This document shows, piece by piece, positions 9,512 to 18,331 of a DNA stretch of 64,000 nucleotides; position 1 is the stretch's first letter; each line of letters begins with the position of its first letter. A model generated the notes under the pieces. That model was not told where the DNA came from, did no database searches, and saw only the letters and a program-made list of their open reading frames with translations. Origin of the DNA: Chitinophaga rupis (GTDB taxonomy: Bacteria > Bacteroidota > Bacteroidia > Chitinophagales > Chitinophagaceae); contig NZ_FOBB01000003.1 in assembly GCF_900109685.1 (NCBI RefSeq), forward strand, positions 248,001 to 312,000, written 5' to 3'. The position numbers were made by a program, and so were the translations under genes.

Positions 9512-9618
9512 ACGTAGTTCTACATTAATAGATGGTGCATTAATGATGCAACGGATTTACAGTTTTTCGTTTTCGTTCCAAAGCACCTGCTGCCGGTACC
9601 GGGCAGCCGTGCAATTCT

Positions 9619-10605
9619 TTAGTATAAAATGATCTGGTTGTTTACGTGTTTGATCTTCAGCCCGTGAATGGCGGCCAGCACTTCTATTGCCTGTGCAGGC
9701 TCCATATCTGTATTCAGCTCCGTGGTATACCTGTTCTGTTTTACCTGCGGTGTAGCCGTGGAAATGTGGATGCCAAAATTCTTTTCTATCAGCACGGTCA
9801 TTTCATCAAATGTTACATCGTTCAGCACCAGGCGGCCCTGCTGCCATTGCAGCTGCGTGGTATCCAGCGCCTGCAGGGTGCTGCTGCCTTTTGTTCTGTC
9901 GTATACCAGGGCCTGCCCTTTTTCCAGGATGTTATTGCCTTTACCGGCTACGCTTACTTTACCGCTTACCACGGCTATGCTTAGCTGGTGAATGGCTTTG
10001 TAAGCGGCTATATTAAAGGAGGTGCCTAATACGGTGGTTACCAGCGGCCCGCTTTCTACTATAAAGGGGCGGCTGGGATCTGTGCCTACGTTAAAGAAAA
10101 CTTCACCGTCAACCAGCTGCAGCCTTCTTTCCTGAGAGAGGTCTTTGGCTATCAGCAGGGTGGAACCAGCATTCAGGGTAAGCTCCGTACCGTCGGCCAG
10201 GTGCAGGGTTCTTTTTTCCCGGTTCCCGGTGCGGATCTCAGTATATTCAATGGGATGCGATGGGTGTTGTAAGAGGTAACAGGCCAGCGCTGCACCCAGC
10301 AGCACTACGAGCATGGCAGCCACTTTTACCCAGGTTTGCTGATAAAACGTTTTAGTAACCACAATTTGCGGCTGCACCTTTTGCCAGATCTCCATGCGCA
10401 GCTGCTGTTCTTCCGGGGCGGAGAGCTCCGGCAGGGCTTCCTGGTCAAAGGCTGCGTACCATTCATCTACGGCTGTGATTTCAGGGGTAATAACCCGGCC
10501 CAGTAAATAACGTTGCAACAATTGCTTGATCTTTCCTGCTTCCAAAAGGGTGCGTTTTAAATTGCTTATATCAAAACCGGCTGTTTGGTACCAGACCAAA
10601 CCCAA
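9619..10605 (-). CDS. FecR-family anti-sigma factor, non-ATG start
   Basis: This inner-membrane protein has a cytoplasmic N-terminal region (about 1-105), one transmembrane segment (WVKVAAMLVVLLGAALACYLL), a periplasmic FecR beta domain (TEIRTGNREKRTLHLADGTELTLNAGSTL) and a DUF4974 C-terminus. FecR proteins hold an ECF sigma factor until an STN-bearing transporter signals. An in-frame TAA lies just upstream and there is no ATG before residue 71, so translation must begin at a weaker codon. TTG at 10605 is used here; TTG at 10599 is also possible. It lies between its ECF sigma gene (145-base gap) and the STN-type SusC gene (107-base gap). Confidence 0.92.
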   Translation of the reverse strand: MGLVWYQTAGFDISNLKRTLLEAGKIKQLLQRYLLGRVITPEITAVDEWYAAFDQEALPELSAPEEQQLRMEIWQKVQPQIVVTKTFYQQTWVKVAAMLVVLLGAALACYLLQHPSHPIEYTEIRTGNREKRTLHLADGTELTLNAGSTLLIAKDLSQERRLQLVDGEVFFNVGTDPSRPFIVESGPLVTTVLGTSFNIAAYKAIHQLSIAVVSGKVSVAGKGNNILEKGQALVYDRTKGSSTLQALDTTQLQWQQGRLVLNDVTFDEMTVLIEKNFGIHISTATPQVKQNRYTTELNTDMEPAQAIEVLAAIHGLKIKHVNNQIILY

Positions 10606-10750
10606 CTTTTTTTAAACTTTTTTTAGGCGAGGGAAAAGAATAGCATTAACCGGGCAGGCAGGTAGCCTTCCGGGCCTGCTCACAGGATGGAATAAACGGA
10701 TGTAATTGATTGAGGAACAACGGAGAACTGCGCCGCAATAGCAACGGCGC

Positions 10751-11341
10751 TTATTTGTTGTAATAACAGAACAGGTACAGCAGCAGCAGTGCCCAGCCAC
10801 CGGGTACATGGGACTGCAAGGCAACACGCAGCCTTTTCAGTGCTTCTGTTAGCTGGTTTTTTACAGTTTGCTCAGATAAATTCAGCTGCCGGGCTATTTC
10901 TGCTATGGAGTAATCATCCTCCCGGCTCATCCGGAAAATTTGCTGCATGCGGGTGGGGAGCTGGCTTACGGCAGCATCTATCAGCTGTTTCAGCTCCTTG
11001 GTTTCCAGCCCGTCGGTATGCGCCTCGTCCAGTATATCAAAAAAAGCAGCTTGTTTAATTTCTGCTTCGCTAAAGGCATAATGACTTATAACGCGGTATT
11101 TGATGGCGGTGAAGAGGTAGGCCCCTATTTCGCCGCCCTTTACCACTACCTGCTTGCGGCGCTTCCACAGGGTGATCATTACTTCCTGCACCATATCCTT
11201 GGCCTCATCCTGGTTCACACGCTGGCAGGCTTTCTGGTAAAGGGCTTTCCAGTACCGGTCATACAAAATCTCAAATGCAGCGGTATCATCACCTTTTATG
11301 GCTTGCAACAATTCCCCATCACTGATCAGTTTTTCCTGCAT
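10751..11341 (-). CDS. ECF RNA polymerase sigma-70 factor, Bacteroidota SUS-linked type
   Basis: This 196-residue sigma factor has region 2 (FEILYDRYWKALYQKACQRV, then DEAKDMVQEVMITLWKRR) for core and -10 binding, and region 4 (LPTRMQQIFRMSREDDYSIAEIARQLNLSEQTVKNQL) with a clear helix-turn-helix. The last 17 residues are a hydrophobic tail (WALLLLYLFCYY) that could touch the membrane or FecR. It is the first gene of the minus-strand set sigma, FecR, SusC, SusD, GH76, and should switch that locus on when FecR releases it. A possible -7 box (TATTTTTG on the minus strand, 11435-11442) lies about 95 bases upstream, but no good -33 box was seen. Confidence 0.95.
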   Translation of the reverse strand: MQEKLISDGELLQAIKGDDTAAFEILYDRYWKALYQKACQRVNQDEAKDMVQEVMITLWKRRKQVVVKGGEIGAYLFTAIKYRVISHYAFSEAEIKQAAFFDILDEAHTDGLETKELKQLIDAAVSQLPTRMQQIFRMSREDDYSIAEIARQLNLSEQTVKNQLTEALKRLRVALQSHVPGGWALLLLYLFCYYNK

Positions 11342-11505
11342 ATGACTGAAATAAACGTGAGACCCTTTTAGTAATGAATATTAATTGCCCTTATAAGCCG
11401 GGGCCTGTTTTGTTCTATCGGCGATCCACGTTGACAAAAATAATATTCTATCATAATTGTAGTATTAAAAGTTGGAAATGCCATCTTGCATTCGGTTGCA
11501 GAGAA

Positions 11506-11564
11506 GGGATAAGCCATATATAAGCCATAAGTAAGCTATATCTGAGCTATCTATAAGCTATCCC
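11506..11564. repeat. ATAAGCCATA/ATAAGCTAT short-repeat island
   Basis: Within the 366-base gene-free stretch 11342-11707, about 59 bases carry four to five degenerate copies of TAAGC(C/T)AT. They are bounded by GGGATA and TATCCC, with an inverted copy (GATGGCTTATC) just beyond at 11573. The rest of the gap holds the probable sigma-gene promoter and the terminator at 11651-11685. Confidence 0.6.
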
Positions 11565-11650
11565 TTGTAAGAGATGGCTTATCTATGGATTACTAATAGT
11601 TAAATAATGGATTACTATCGTGTTAAGTATAACCGTCTGCTAAAAACACA

Positions 11651-11685
11651 AAGGCCCGGCAGGGGTCTGGAACCTGCCGGGCCTT
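11651..11685 (-). terminator. Rho-independent terminator of the serine hydrolase gene
   Basis: A perfect 13-bp stem (arms 11651-11663 and 11673-11685, AAGGCCCGGCAGG and its complement) is followed on the minus strand by a T-rich tail (TTGTGTTTTT). It lies 22 bases past the stop of the 11708-12916 gene. Confidence 0.9.
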
Positions 11686-11707
11686 AAAAGAATAATGTAA
11701 AAGAATA

Positions 11708-12916
11708 TTACTGCTGCGCAACCACCCGCTTATTCTCCCAGGGAATGTAGTTCTCCCAATACCAGGGGGTAAAGGTATCGCCAATGGCGCCGGCCAGCAG
11801 GTCGCGGAAAATACTTTCCCCGTTGTCGGAATTAGTCATGATCAGGATGGCGATCTTTTTGTCCGGGAAGGCAATGGAGTAATGCGCCCAGCCATCGTCA
11901 TGCCCTTCTTTAAAATAGCCCCTTCCATAGGGTGTTTTGAGCACGCCAAATCCCAGTCCGTAGCTAAGCTGTATGTTATCATTCAGGGTACTGTCTTTCC
12001 AGGAAAGGGGGCCAAATTGCTGAACAGAGCGTATGCGGATCTGCGGGCTGGTCATCTCCTTCCACTGTGCGGGCTTTAACCCTTTGCCCTGTATAAGGGC
12101 GGTATAGAATTGCGTATAGTCCTGCAGGGTGGTGGTCATGGAGCCGGCGGCATTGGCGCTACGGCGGGGAAAACCCAGGGATTTGCCGCCGGAATCATGG
12201 CCAACGGCCATACGCGTTTCAAAACGGGGCTGCCAGTTATAGCTGGTGTTGGTCATGCTGCAGGGTTTAAACACCCGTTCCTGCGCCATGCTTTCCAGGT
12301 CTTTGCCGGTAATTTCCTGCAATACAAGCTGTAACAGGTATATGCCTTCGCCGGAATAACTTACGCGGCTGCCGGGCTCAAATTTAATACGCAGCTTATT
12401 ATCCGGCTCAAACCAGCGGAAATTGGGGAAACCGGTGGTATGGTCCAGGCACATGCGGGCAGTGATCTTTTTATAACGTTCATCCCCCTGCAGGTCTTTA
12501 TAATCCTTTAGCCTGCCGGGGAAAGTATAATCCATCAAGGATCTTGGCAGGTATTGCACCAAAGGTTTATCCAGGTCAATTACCTTTTCCCCAACCAGCT
12601 GCATTACCAGGTAAGCGAATACTGCTTTGCTGAATGATGCGCCATATAGATTGGTACCAGGTGTTAACGGCTGTTTTTCCGGCTGTTTAGCATAACCGAA
12701 GGCCTGCGTATATACGGGCTGGTTATTATTAAATACGGTGATGCCTAAACCGGCTACCTGCGCGGTATCCATAAGCTGCTGAATACGTTGGGTTAAGGCA
12801 GCCGCCGTGATCGTTTTGCCATCCAGCTGCCGGATCGTCTGTGCCTGGCTTAAAAATGTGCATAACAGGGTTATGAACAAACTGCCTGCGCGCTTTATTT
12901 TATTTCCTGCTTTCAT
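11708..12916 (-). CDS. Serine hydrolase of the class C beta-lactamase/penicillin-binding family
   Basis: This 402-residue exported protein has a signal peptide ending near SQAQ (residue 26). The catalytic SxxK motif is SFSK (Ser94, Lys97), within GASFSKAVFAYLVMQL. A YSGEG segment occupies the YxN position, and HDDGWAHYS stands where the third (KTG-like) motif lies. Relatives include esterases, D-aminopeptidases and peptidoglycan-active enzymes; true beta-lactamase activity should not be assumed. The gene stands alone, with a strong terminator behind it and a divergent DUF4197 gene in front. Confidence 0.9.
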   Translation of the reverse strand: MKAGNKIKRAGSLFITLLCTFLSQAQTIRQLDGKTITAAALTQRIQQLMDTAQVAGLGITVFNNNQPVYTQAFGYAKQPEKQPLTPGTNLYGASFSKAVFAYLVMQLVGEKVIDLDKPLVQYLPRSLMDYTFPGRLKDYKDLQGDERYKKITARMCLDHTTGFPNFRWFEPDNKLRIKFEPGSRVSYSGEGIYLLQLVLQEITGKDLESMAQERVFKPCSMTNTSYNWQPRFETRMAVGHDSGGKSLGFPRRSANAAGSMTTTLQDYTQFYTALIQGKGLKPAQWKEMTSPQIRIRSVQQFGPLSWKDSTLNDNIQLSYGLGFGVLKTPYGRGYFKEGHDDGWAHYSIAFPDKKIAILIMTNSDNGESIFRDLLAGAIGDTFTPWYWENYIPWENKRVVAQQ

Positions 12917-12946
12917 AATTAAGGGTTATTTGCTGAAATTAATCAT

Positions 12947-12977
12947 TTTGATATAGCTATCCAGGTTTATATATTTG
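12947..12977 (+). promoter_or_regulatory. Bacteroidota-type promoter of the DUF4197 gene
   Basis: TTTG (12947-12950), a 19-base spacer and TATATTTG (12970-12977) match the known Bacteroidota -33 TTTG / -7 TAnnTTTG pattern exactly. The start codon follows 23 bases later. Confidence 0.75.
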
Positions 12978-13000
12978 CTGCCATACCATATAAACTAACT

Positions 13001-13723
13001 ATGAAAAAAAGCCTGCTTATCTGTTGCGCACTCTTAACTTTTTCCACTGGCTGTGAAACTGCCCAGCAGGTACTGAATAACCTGCCTGCATCTACTACCG
13101 GAGGGGTAAATACCACACAAATTGCGGCGGGGTTAAAAGAAGCCCTGACCATTGGTACCCAGAACAGCGCCAACCGCCTTTCTGCCGTGAACGGATTTTT
13201 TGCCAATGCGGCCCTGAAAATACTGATGCCGCCGCAGGCGCAGAAGGTAGAATCTACTTTACGGAATGTGGGATTGGGCAGCGTGGTGGATAAAGCCATC
13301 CTGTCTATGAACCGGGGCGCAGAAGAAGCAGCCAAATCTGCTACGCCTATTTTTGTAAATGCCATTAAACAAATGAGCATTACCGATGCTATTGGCATTT
13401 TACGCGGCGGCGATTTTGCGGCTACCAATTACTTTAAGGAAAAAACCACAGCTGCTTTAACCAGCGCTTTTCAGCCGGTTATTACCAGCTCGCTGAAAAA
13501 GGTGGATGCTACCAAATACTGGGGCGATGTATTCACCGTATACAACCGTTTTTCCAAAGAGCCGGTGAATACCGATCTTTCAGCCTATGTAACGCAGCGC
13601 GCTATTGACGGTATTTTCCACGAAGTATCCCTGGAAGAGCAGAAGATCCGGAAAGATCCTGCAGCGCGGGTTACCGACCTGTTAAAGACCGTGTTTGGCA
13701 GCCCGCTGGCGCAGAAAAATTAA
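13001..13723 (+). CDS. DUF4197 domain-containing exported protein
   Basis: This 240-residue protein has a short signal (MKKSLLICCALLTFSTGC, lipobox Cys at 18), so it is probably a lipoprotein. The remainder matches the DUF4197 pattern: an opening helix with TTQIAAGLKEALTIGTQNSA, then a middle SITDAIGILRGGDFAATNYFKEKT, and a final YVTQRAIDGIFHEVSLEEQKIRKDPAARVTDLLKTVFG. The family's function is unknown; members are widespread envelope proteins. It has its own well-formed promoter and terminator, so it is a single-gene unit. Confidence 0.92.
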   Translation: MKKSLLICCALLTFSTGCETAQQVLNNLPASTTGGVNTTQIAAGLKEALTIGTQNSANRLSAVNGFFANAALKILMPPQAQKVESTLRNVGLGSVVDKAILSMNRGAEEAAKSATPIFVNAIKQMSITDAIGILRGGDFAATNYFKEKTTAALTSAFQPVITSSLKKVDATKYWGDVFTVYNRFSKEPVNTDLSAYVTQRAIDGIFHEVSLEEQKIRKDPAARVTDLLKTVFGSPLAQKN

Positions 13724-13736
13724 AAAGTAAAAGTTA

Positions 13737-13790
13737 AAAAGTAAAAATGGAATGCAGTGATCCGTATCGCTGCATTCCATTTTTACTTTT
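13737..13790. terminator. Bidirectional terminator, 25-bp stem (GGAATGCAG family)
   Basis: The arms 13737-13761 and 13766-13790 pair over 25 bases with a single G-T wobble around the loop CCGT. A- and T-runs on the two sides serve both directions, between the convergent DUF4197 and SDR genes. The core GTAAAA(A/G)TGGAATGCAG recurs in the hairpin at 18231-18296. Confidence 0.88.
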
Positions 13791-13813
13791 AGCATTTATT
13801 ATTTTACATTCCA

Positions 13814-14599
13814 TTACATACGTTGGCCGCCAATGGCAATGCCACCATCTACCAGCATACTTTCTCCGGTAACAAAAGAAGCGGCCGGGCTGCTTAGCCA
13901 CACTACTAATTCAGCTACTTCCTCCGGTTCTGCAAAGCGGCCAATGGGCGCATGTTTTTTAAAGGGCTCAATGGCTGCTTTCGCATTTTCACCCGGGAAA
14001 AAACGGTCAAACATAGGCGTGCGTATATAACCCGGCTGAATGTTATTCAGGCGTATGCCTGCCGGGCCGCCTTCAATGGCCAGCGCCCGCACCATACCAT
14101 CCAGCGCAGCTTTGCTGGCAGAGTATACCGAGCTGCCAAAAGCAGCCCCTCTTGCCAGCCAGGATGAGGTATTTACAATAGCACCACCGGTAACCTGTTT
14201 CTTAAACTGTTCTATTTCATATTTACAGCTTAGCCATACGCCTTTGAGATTTATGCGCATCACGTTATCAAACTCCTCTTCAGAAGCATCCTCAATAGGC
14301 GCAAAACGGCCTTCTATACCTGCGTTGTTAAAGGCTATATCCAGCTGCCCAAATAATCTTACCGTTTCGGTTACCAGGTGCTGCACCGCTGTGCTGTCAG
14401 CTACATCTGCGGCAATAAAATGTACGTGTTCACTGATGGCCTGTAATTGCTGTAATGCTTTTTGCCCTTCTGTAACGCGGCGCCCGGCTATTACTACTTT
14501 AGCTCCACGCTGCAGGAATAATGCGGCGGTGGCTAATCCTATGCCGGTAGTACCACCGGTGATGAGCGCTACTTTGTTTGTTAAATCCACTTGTGACAT
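13814..14599 (-). CDS. SDR-family NAD(P)-dependent oxidoreductase
   Basis: This is a classical short-chain dehydrogenase of 261 residues. The nucleotide-binding glycine motif is TGGTTGIG (about residues 14-21), with NNAG (about 90) and the catalytic YSASK (about 156-160) following a serine-rich strand. The C-terminal FVTGESMLVDGGIAI is typical of glucose-1-dehydrogenase/FabG-like enzymes. Substrate is unknown. The start could also be the ATG at 14605; the one at 14599 gives the usual length. An AraC regulator gene ends 72 bases upstream on the same strand and probably controls it. Confidence 0.92.
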   Translation of the reverse strand: MSQVDLTNKVALITGGTTGIGLATAALFLQRGAKVVIAGRRVTEGQKALQQLQAISEHVHFIAADVADSTAVQHLVTETVRLFGQLDIAFNNAGIEGRFAPIEDASEEEFDNVMRINLKGVWLSCKYEIEQFKKQVTGGAIVNTSSWLARGAAFGSSVYSASKAALDGMVRALAIEGGPAGIRLNNIQPGYIRTPMFDRFFPGENAKAAIEPFKKHAPIGRFAEPEEVAELVVWLSSPAASFVTGESMLVDGGIAIGGQRM

Positions 14600-14671
14600 G
14601 ATCATCTTGTTTTTGATGATCCAAAGGTAGGCCGCCCGTGAAGGCAGAAATTATGCGTTTCAAACAGGTAA

Positions 14672-15574
14672 TTATGAAATGGAAACAATGGTCTTGCGGA
14701 ACTGGTTCGGCGTTTGCCCGCTATGCTTTTTAAAAAAGCTGTTGAAGTTGGAGGCGTGTTCAAAACCCAGGCAATACCCTATCTGCGCTACATCCCAGCC
14801 ACTATGCAGCAGCAGGGCTTTGGCTTCCCGGGTTATTTTTTCGGCAATCCACTCTGTAGTGGTTTTGCCGGTAATATCCTTTAACGCGCGGTTCAGGTGA
14901 TTGGTGTGTACGGAGAGCTGTGCGGCAAATTCATTTGCGTTTTTGAGGCGGATGGCCTGCTGCGGGGAATCAATGGGGAACTGCCGTTCCAGCAGCTCCA
15001 GGAACAATTCGCTGATGCGTTGCGCGGCATTGCCGGGCTGAAAGAACGTTGCTGCCGGCTGCATTTTCAGCGCTTCATGCATTATGATCTGCACGTAACT
15101 TTTTAGCAGCTCGTATTTATTGGCGTAGGCAGATTGCGCCTCGCGGAACATATTCTCAAAAATGCCGCCCAGGAACTGTACTTTATCTGCTTCGGGGAAA
15201 AAGAGGTGATGGCCGCCTGCCTTGAATAAAGACGACTGCGCCAGGCCGCCGTTCTTTAAACCTGCGTCCACAAAATCTTCCTTAAACAGGCAAAAATAAC
15301 CTTCCTGTTGTGTGCTTAAAGGTTCCCAGGAATAAGGGATCAGCGGGTTCGTGAAGGAAAGGCTGGCATCCTTTGCGTGAATAGACCTGTCTGCATAGGA
15401 TAAGATCCCCTCCCCTTTTATCATCAGGGATATTTTATAAAAATCACGGCGGTTCGACGGCAGGTAAGTACTGTCGCAGCCAAAATCCTGCAAGCGGTAT
15501 ACCGCGAACTGCTGCTGCTCATAAACCTGCCCGTACTGTTCAAAAAACTCCGTGATAGTTTCCTTTCCTTTCAT
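14672..15574 (-). CDS. AraC-family transcriptional regulator
   Basis: This 300-residue regulator has an N-terminal cupin-like sensing domain (about 1-170) and two C-terminal helix-turn-helix units (about 190-295). The first is around ANEFAAQLSVHTNHLNRALKDITGKTTTEWI, and the second is the AraC signature VAQIGYCLGFEHASNFNSFFKKHSGQTPNQFRK. It lies directly upstream of the SDR gene on the same strand, an arrangement often seen when the regulator governs its neighbour. The effector is not known. Confidence 0.94.
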   Translation of the reverse strand: MKGKETITEFFEQYGQVYEQQQFAVYRLQDFGCDSTYLPSNRRDFYKISLMIKGEGILSYADRSIHAKDASLSFTNPLIPYSWEPLSTQQEGYFCLFKEDFVDAGLKNGGLAQSSLFKAGGHHLFFPEADKVQFLGGIFENMFREAQSAYANKYELLKSYVQIIMHEALKMQPAATFFQPGNAAQRISELFLELLERQFPIDSPQQAIRLKNANEFAAQLSVHTNHLNRALKDITGKTTTEWIAEKITREAKALLLHSGWDVAQIGYCLGFEHASNFNSFFKKHSGQTPNQFRKTIVSIS

Positions 15575-15602
15575 GCCTTAAAGTTATGCCATTCAAATAA
15601 CA

Positions 15603-16001
15603 TTATGCTGTGGTGCTTAAAGCCTGCAAAGCTAACATAGCTTTTTCCGCATCCTGTACCGGCACAAAAATATGATCATGGCAAAAGGCAGCTACTACAT
15701 TGCAGCTGATACGCTGATCAGCCAGGGCTGTTGCAACAGCGGCTGTTAACCCAACAGCGGCCAGGGAAGAATGCACTGTTAAGGTGATCCAGGAGGCTAC
15801 AAAAGTGTACACCAGCCCCTTTGCATCGGCCAGGCTTTTACGCATTATGAGGGTGAGCCCTTCTGCTTCCCGGAAAAAACAAAGCACTTCTTTCAGATCC
15901 GGTTCGTGGCCGGCATCTACCGTACAAAAAACATATTCGCCTTCATGTAATACCGGCGACATAGAACTTAGCAATACCGTTAAGCTGGTTTCCCCTGACA
16001 T
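15603..16001 (-). CDS. ACT domain-containing protein
   Basis: This small cytoplasmic protein of about 132 residues has two ACT-like halves. The first, from MSGETSLTVLLSSMSPVL to about 60, resembles the ACT_3 family; the second (WITLTVHSSLAAVGLTAAVATALADQRISCNVVAAFCHDHIFVPVQDAEKAMLAL) is a typical ACT_7 fold. Such proteins are thought to bind amino acids or similar ligands. The frame stays open to 16049, but the ATG at 16001 matches the conserved N-terminus of relatives. Its role is unknown and no metabolic partner is adjacent. Confidence 0.85.
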   Translation of the reverse strand: MSGETSLTVLLSSMSPVLHEGEYVFCTVDAGHEPDLKEVLCFFREAEGLTLIMRKSLADAKGLVYTFVASWITLTVHSSLAAVGLTAAVATALADQRISCNVVAAFCHDHIFVPVQDAEKAMLALQALSTTA

Positions 16002-16270
16002 AAAATGTTGATTGAAAATGCTGTAAATATAAAACAGGATACGGCGCAATTAAAGTGCCAGCCTTCCTGATAAAATCCTGTTAAAGGTGGTTAATAAAAA
16101 GGTACCGGGGTCTTCCCTATTAACCTAATTTCATGCCTGGAAGATACCTACCGGAAAAACCTATATGCATGTAGCCCTAACCCTTCTTTAAGTATTTTCT
16201 TTCTCAAAATACCATCTACCCAAAGTAGATCCATCAACCCTATTATTAACTAACAAGTCACGCTATCTTT

Positions 16271-18157
16271 ATGAACAAGCTAAAATTTTCTGTACTGATA
16301 CTATGTTTACTCTTCAACAACATTTTATTGCAGGCACAGGCAGTAGGAGATCCATACACATGGCCGGCCTACTCACCCAACATCAGCTACAATTTCAGGG
16401 ATGAGTTTCCCACCCTGCCCACGCCTACGCAGGTATTAAATGACTGCCCGCAGGTGGTAGGCACACAATCGTCCCAATGGTGGACATTCCGCTGGGGCCC
16501 CAATAAGAACTCACTGGTAACCACAGCTGCTATTACGCCCATGCTGGCGCGGTTAAACAGCGAATTTGCCTACTTCCGCGATCAAATGGGATGGCCTCCG
16601 GACCTGCGCGCAAAAAGCGGTTACCGCAGCGCGGTATACCTGTATGGTTCCGGGCTTTGTACAGATAATGCTTCCAACACCGACCTGGGTGGCTGGCAAA
16701 GCGCTATTAACTATAATGGTACAAGCTGGCCTATGGTACTGGCCTCTTATTACCCGGTGTATTCCTTTGACCCGGCCTGCCCTTATTCAGACAGGGAATC
16801 CCAGCGCAGCGCCATGGTGCATGAAGGTATACATGCCGTACTGGCCGACCTGCCGGGCGTAAAACAATCGGCCTGGTTTCATGAAGGCGGTAATGTATGG
16901 CTGCAGCAAACTGCCGATGCGCAGCGTAACAACAACTACAGCTCCATGGGTTTCCTGAATGGTACGGATTTTATTGCGCCTTTTATGCCTATTGAATGTT
17001 ACTCCGGCTGGTTGCAGGATGGCTCTTTCGGAGGGCCCTCTGCCGAAGGGGTGAATATGTTTAACGGCGGGCAGCAGATCTGCACCTGGAAAACCTATTT
17101 AGGCGGACATCAATACAGCAGCTCATTCCCCACCTTTTTGGGGAATGTGCTGGGCAACGGCTCCGTACCCTGGATATGGAGAAATTCGCCTACCCGTGTG
17201 CTGGCAGGTATTGCATCCGGTATTGGCGCGGCACAAATGCGGCGCTTAATAACAGAGTACCGGGCCAAGCAGGCGCTGGTGGATTTTGGCCCCTGGAAAA
17301 ATGCGGTGCTGGCATTGCTGGATGCGCACATGGGGCAATCCATTGGCGCGGAGTGGCAGCCTTCCTGGTTAAATCCTGCACCGTGGATAGCCACGCCTTA
17401 TGTAAAAACCACTAACAACGCAGGGCTGCTTACACCGGATACGCTTACCCTGCCGGGATGGTCTGGCGGTAACCAGATACCCTTGCTGGTAACCGGTAAT
17501 ATGGTAACGGTGAACTTTGAACCTATTGGCGCTAACATGACCTGCCAGCTGGTATACCGCACCACTACCGGCACACCGGTGTACAGCCAGTATGTATCCA
17601 GCGGCAGCTGCAGCCTGAAGCTTACTTCCCCGCCTGCAAACGGTGTAGTCATTGCCGTTATTACCAATACAGATTACATTTATAACGGGGAAAGCACCCG
17701 CCGCGCTAAATACAATTACCGTTTGCGTTTAGTGACCGGCGTTACCGGTACAGCCAATATTAACACCAAATGGTATAATTCAGCTACGCTGGCTACTTCG
17801 CGTACCGCTGCTACAGAAAGCAACAGCGCAGCAGGTATAGACTGGTCAAAGTACTGCAACCATGCCTACCCTACCACCTGCGAAGTAGCGGACATTAAAA
17901 AGATGATCAACCCTGCTGAATTTTTAATGTACCCCAACCCGGTAGCTCCCAGCCATATTGTAAAGCTGGAATTCACCAATGCAGCTACGGAAAAAACTTT
18001 TATTTCCGTTATTAAGCTGAATGGGGAAATAGCTTTTGAAACCGTAAGCAGCGGCAAAAATTACCTGCTGGATACCAAAGCCCTGAAAAGCGGCGTGTAC
18101 CTGGTAAGGATCCGCAATTCGAAATCAGATACCACGCAAAAATTAGTGGTGCAGTAA
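16271..18157 (+). CDS. T9SS-exported HExxH metallopeptidase-like protein
   Basis: This 628-residue secreted protein has a signal peptide to about residue 23 (QAQA). A domain with HEGIH (184-188) and a downstream HE at 204-205 has the spacing of a zinc HExxH...E (gluzincin-like) site. The region from about 380 to 530 is beta-rich (LTLPGWSGGNQIPLLVTGNMVTVNFEP). The C-terminus is a type IX sorting domain: MYPNPVAPSHIVKLEF through LKSGVYLVRIRNSKSDTTQKLVVQ. It should cross the outer membrane by T9SS and be attached or released. No known peptidase family is recognised with confidence, and activity is inferred from the motif alone. Confidence 0.85.
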   Translation: MNKLKFSVLILCLLFNNILLQAQAVGDPYTWPAYSPNISYNFRDEFPTLPTPTQVLNDCPQVVGTQSSQWWTFRWGPNKNSLVTTAAITPMLARLNSEFAYFRDQMGWPPDLRAKSGYRSAVYLYGSGLCTDNASNTDLGGWQSAINYNGTSWPMVLASYYPVYSFDPACPYSDRESQRSAMVHEGIHAVLADLPGVKQSAWFHEGGNVWLQQTADAQRNNNYSSMGFLNGTDFIAPFMPIECYSGWLQDGSFGGPSAEGVNMFNGGQQICTWKTYLGGHQYSSSFPTFLGNVLGNGSVPWIWRNSPTRVLAGIASGIGAAQMRRLITEYRAKQALVDFGPWKNAVLALLDAHMGQSIGAEWQPSWLNPAPWIATPYVKTTNNAGLLTPDTLTLPGWSGGNQIPLLVTGNMVTVNFEPIGANMTCQLVYRTTTGTPVYSQYVSSGSCSLKLTSPPANGVVIAVITNTDYIYNGESTRRAKYNYRLRLVTGVTGTANINTKWYNSATLATSRTAATESNSAAGIDWSKYCNHAYPTTCEVADIKKMINPAEFLMYPNPVAPSHIVKLEFTNAATEKTFISVIKLNGEIAFETVSSGKNYLLDTKALKSGVYLVRIRNSKSDTTQKLVVQ

Positions 18158-18230
18158 TGGAAAGAATGTAAAATCATAAACCGACGAAGGAGGTTCATAG
18201 AGACCATTGAAAAGACTTTATGAACGAAAT

Positions 18231-18296
18231 AAATGTAAAAGTGGAATGCAGCGGAGTCTGACCAAGACCTAATCGCTGCATTCCACTTTTACATTT
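18231..18296. terminator. Bidirectional terminator, 23-bp perfect stem (GGAATGCAG family)
   Basis: The arms 18231-18253 and 18274-18296 are perfect complements with a 20-base loop. It lies between the convergent T9SS gene and sugar dehydrogenase gene. The arm shares GTAAAAGTGGAATGCAGCG with the hairpin at 13737-13790. Confidence 0.88.
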
Positions 18297-18331
18297 ATGA
18301 TTTAAAATTTTATTTTACATCCTTCTTACGG

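Noticed and set aside
11708..12916. Antibiotic-resistance beta-lactamase
   Set aside because: It has the SxxK serine-hydrolase motif, but the other motifs differ from true class C enzymes, so a resistance role is not supported.
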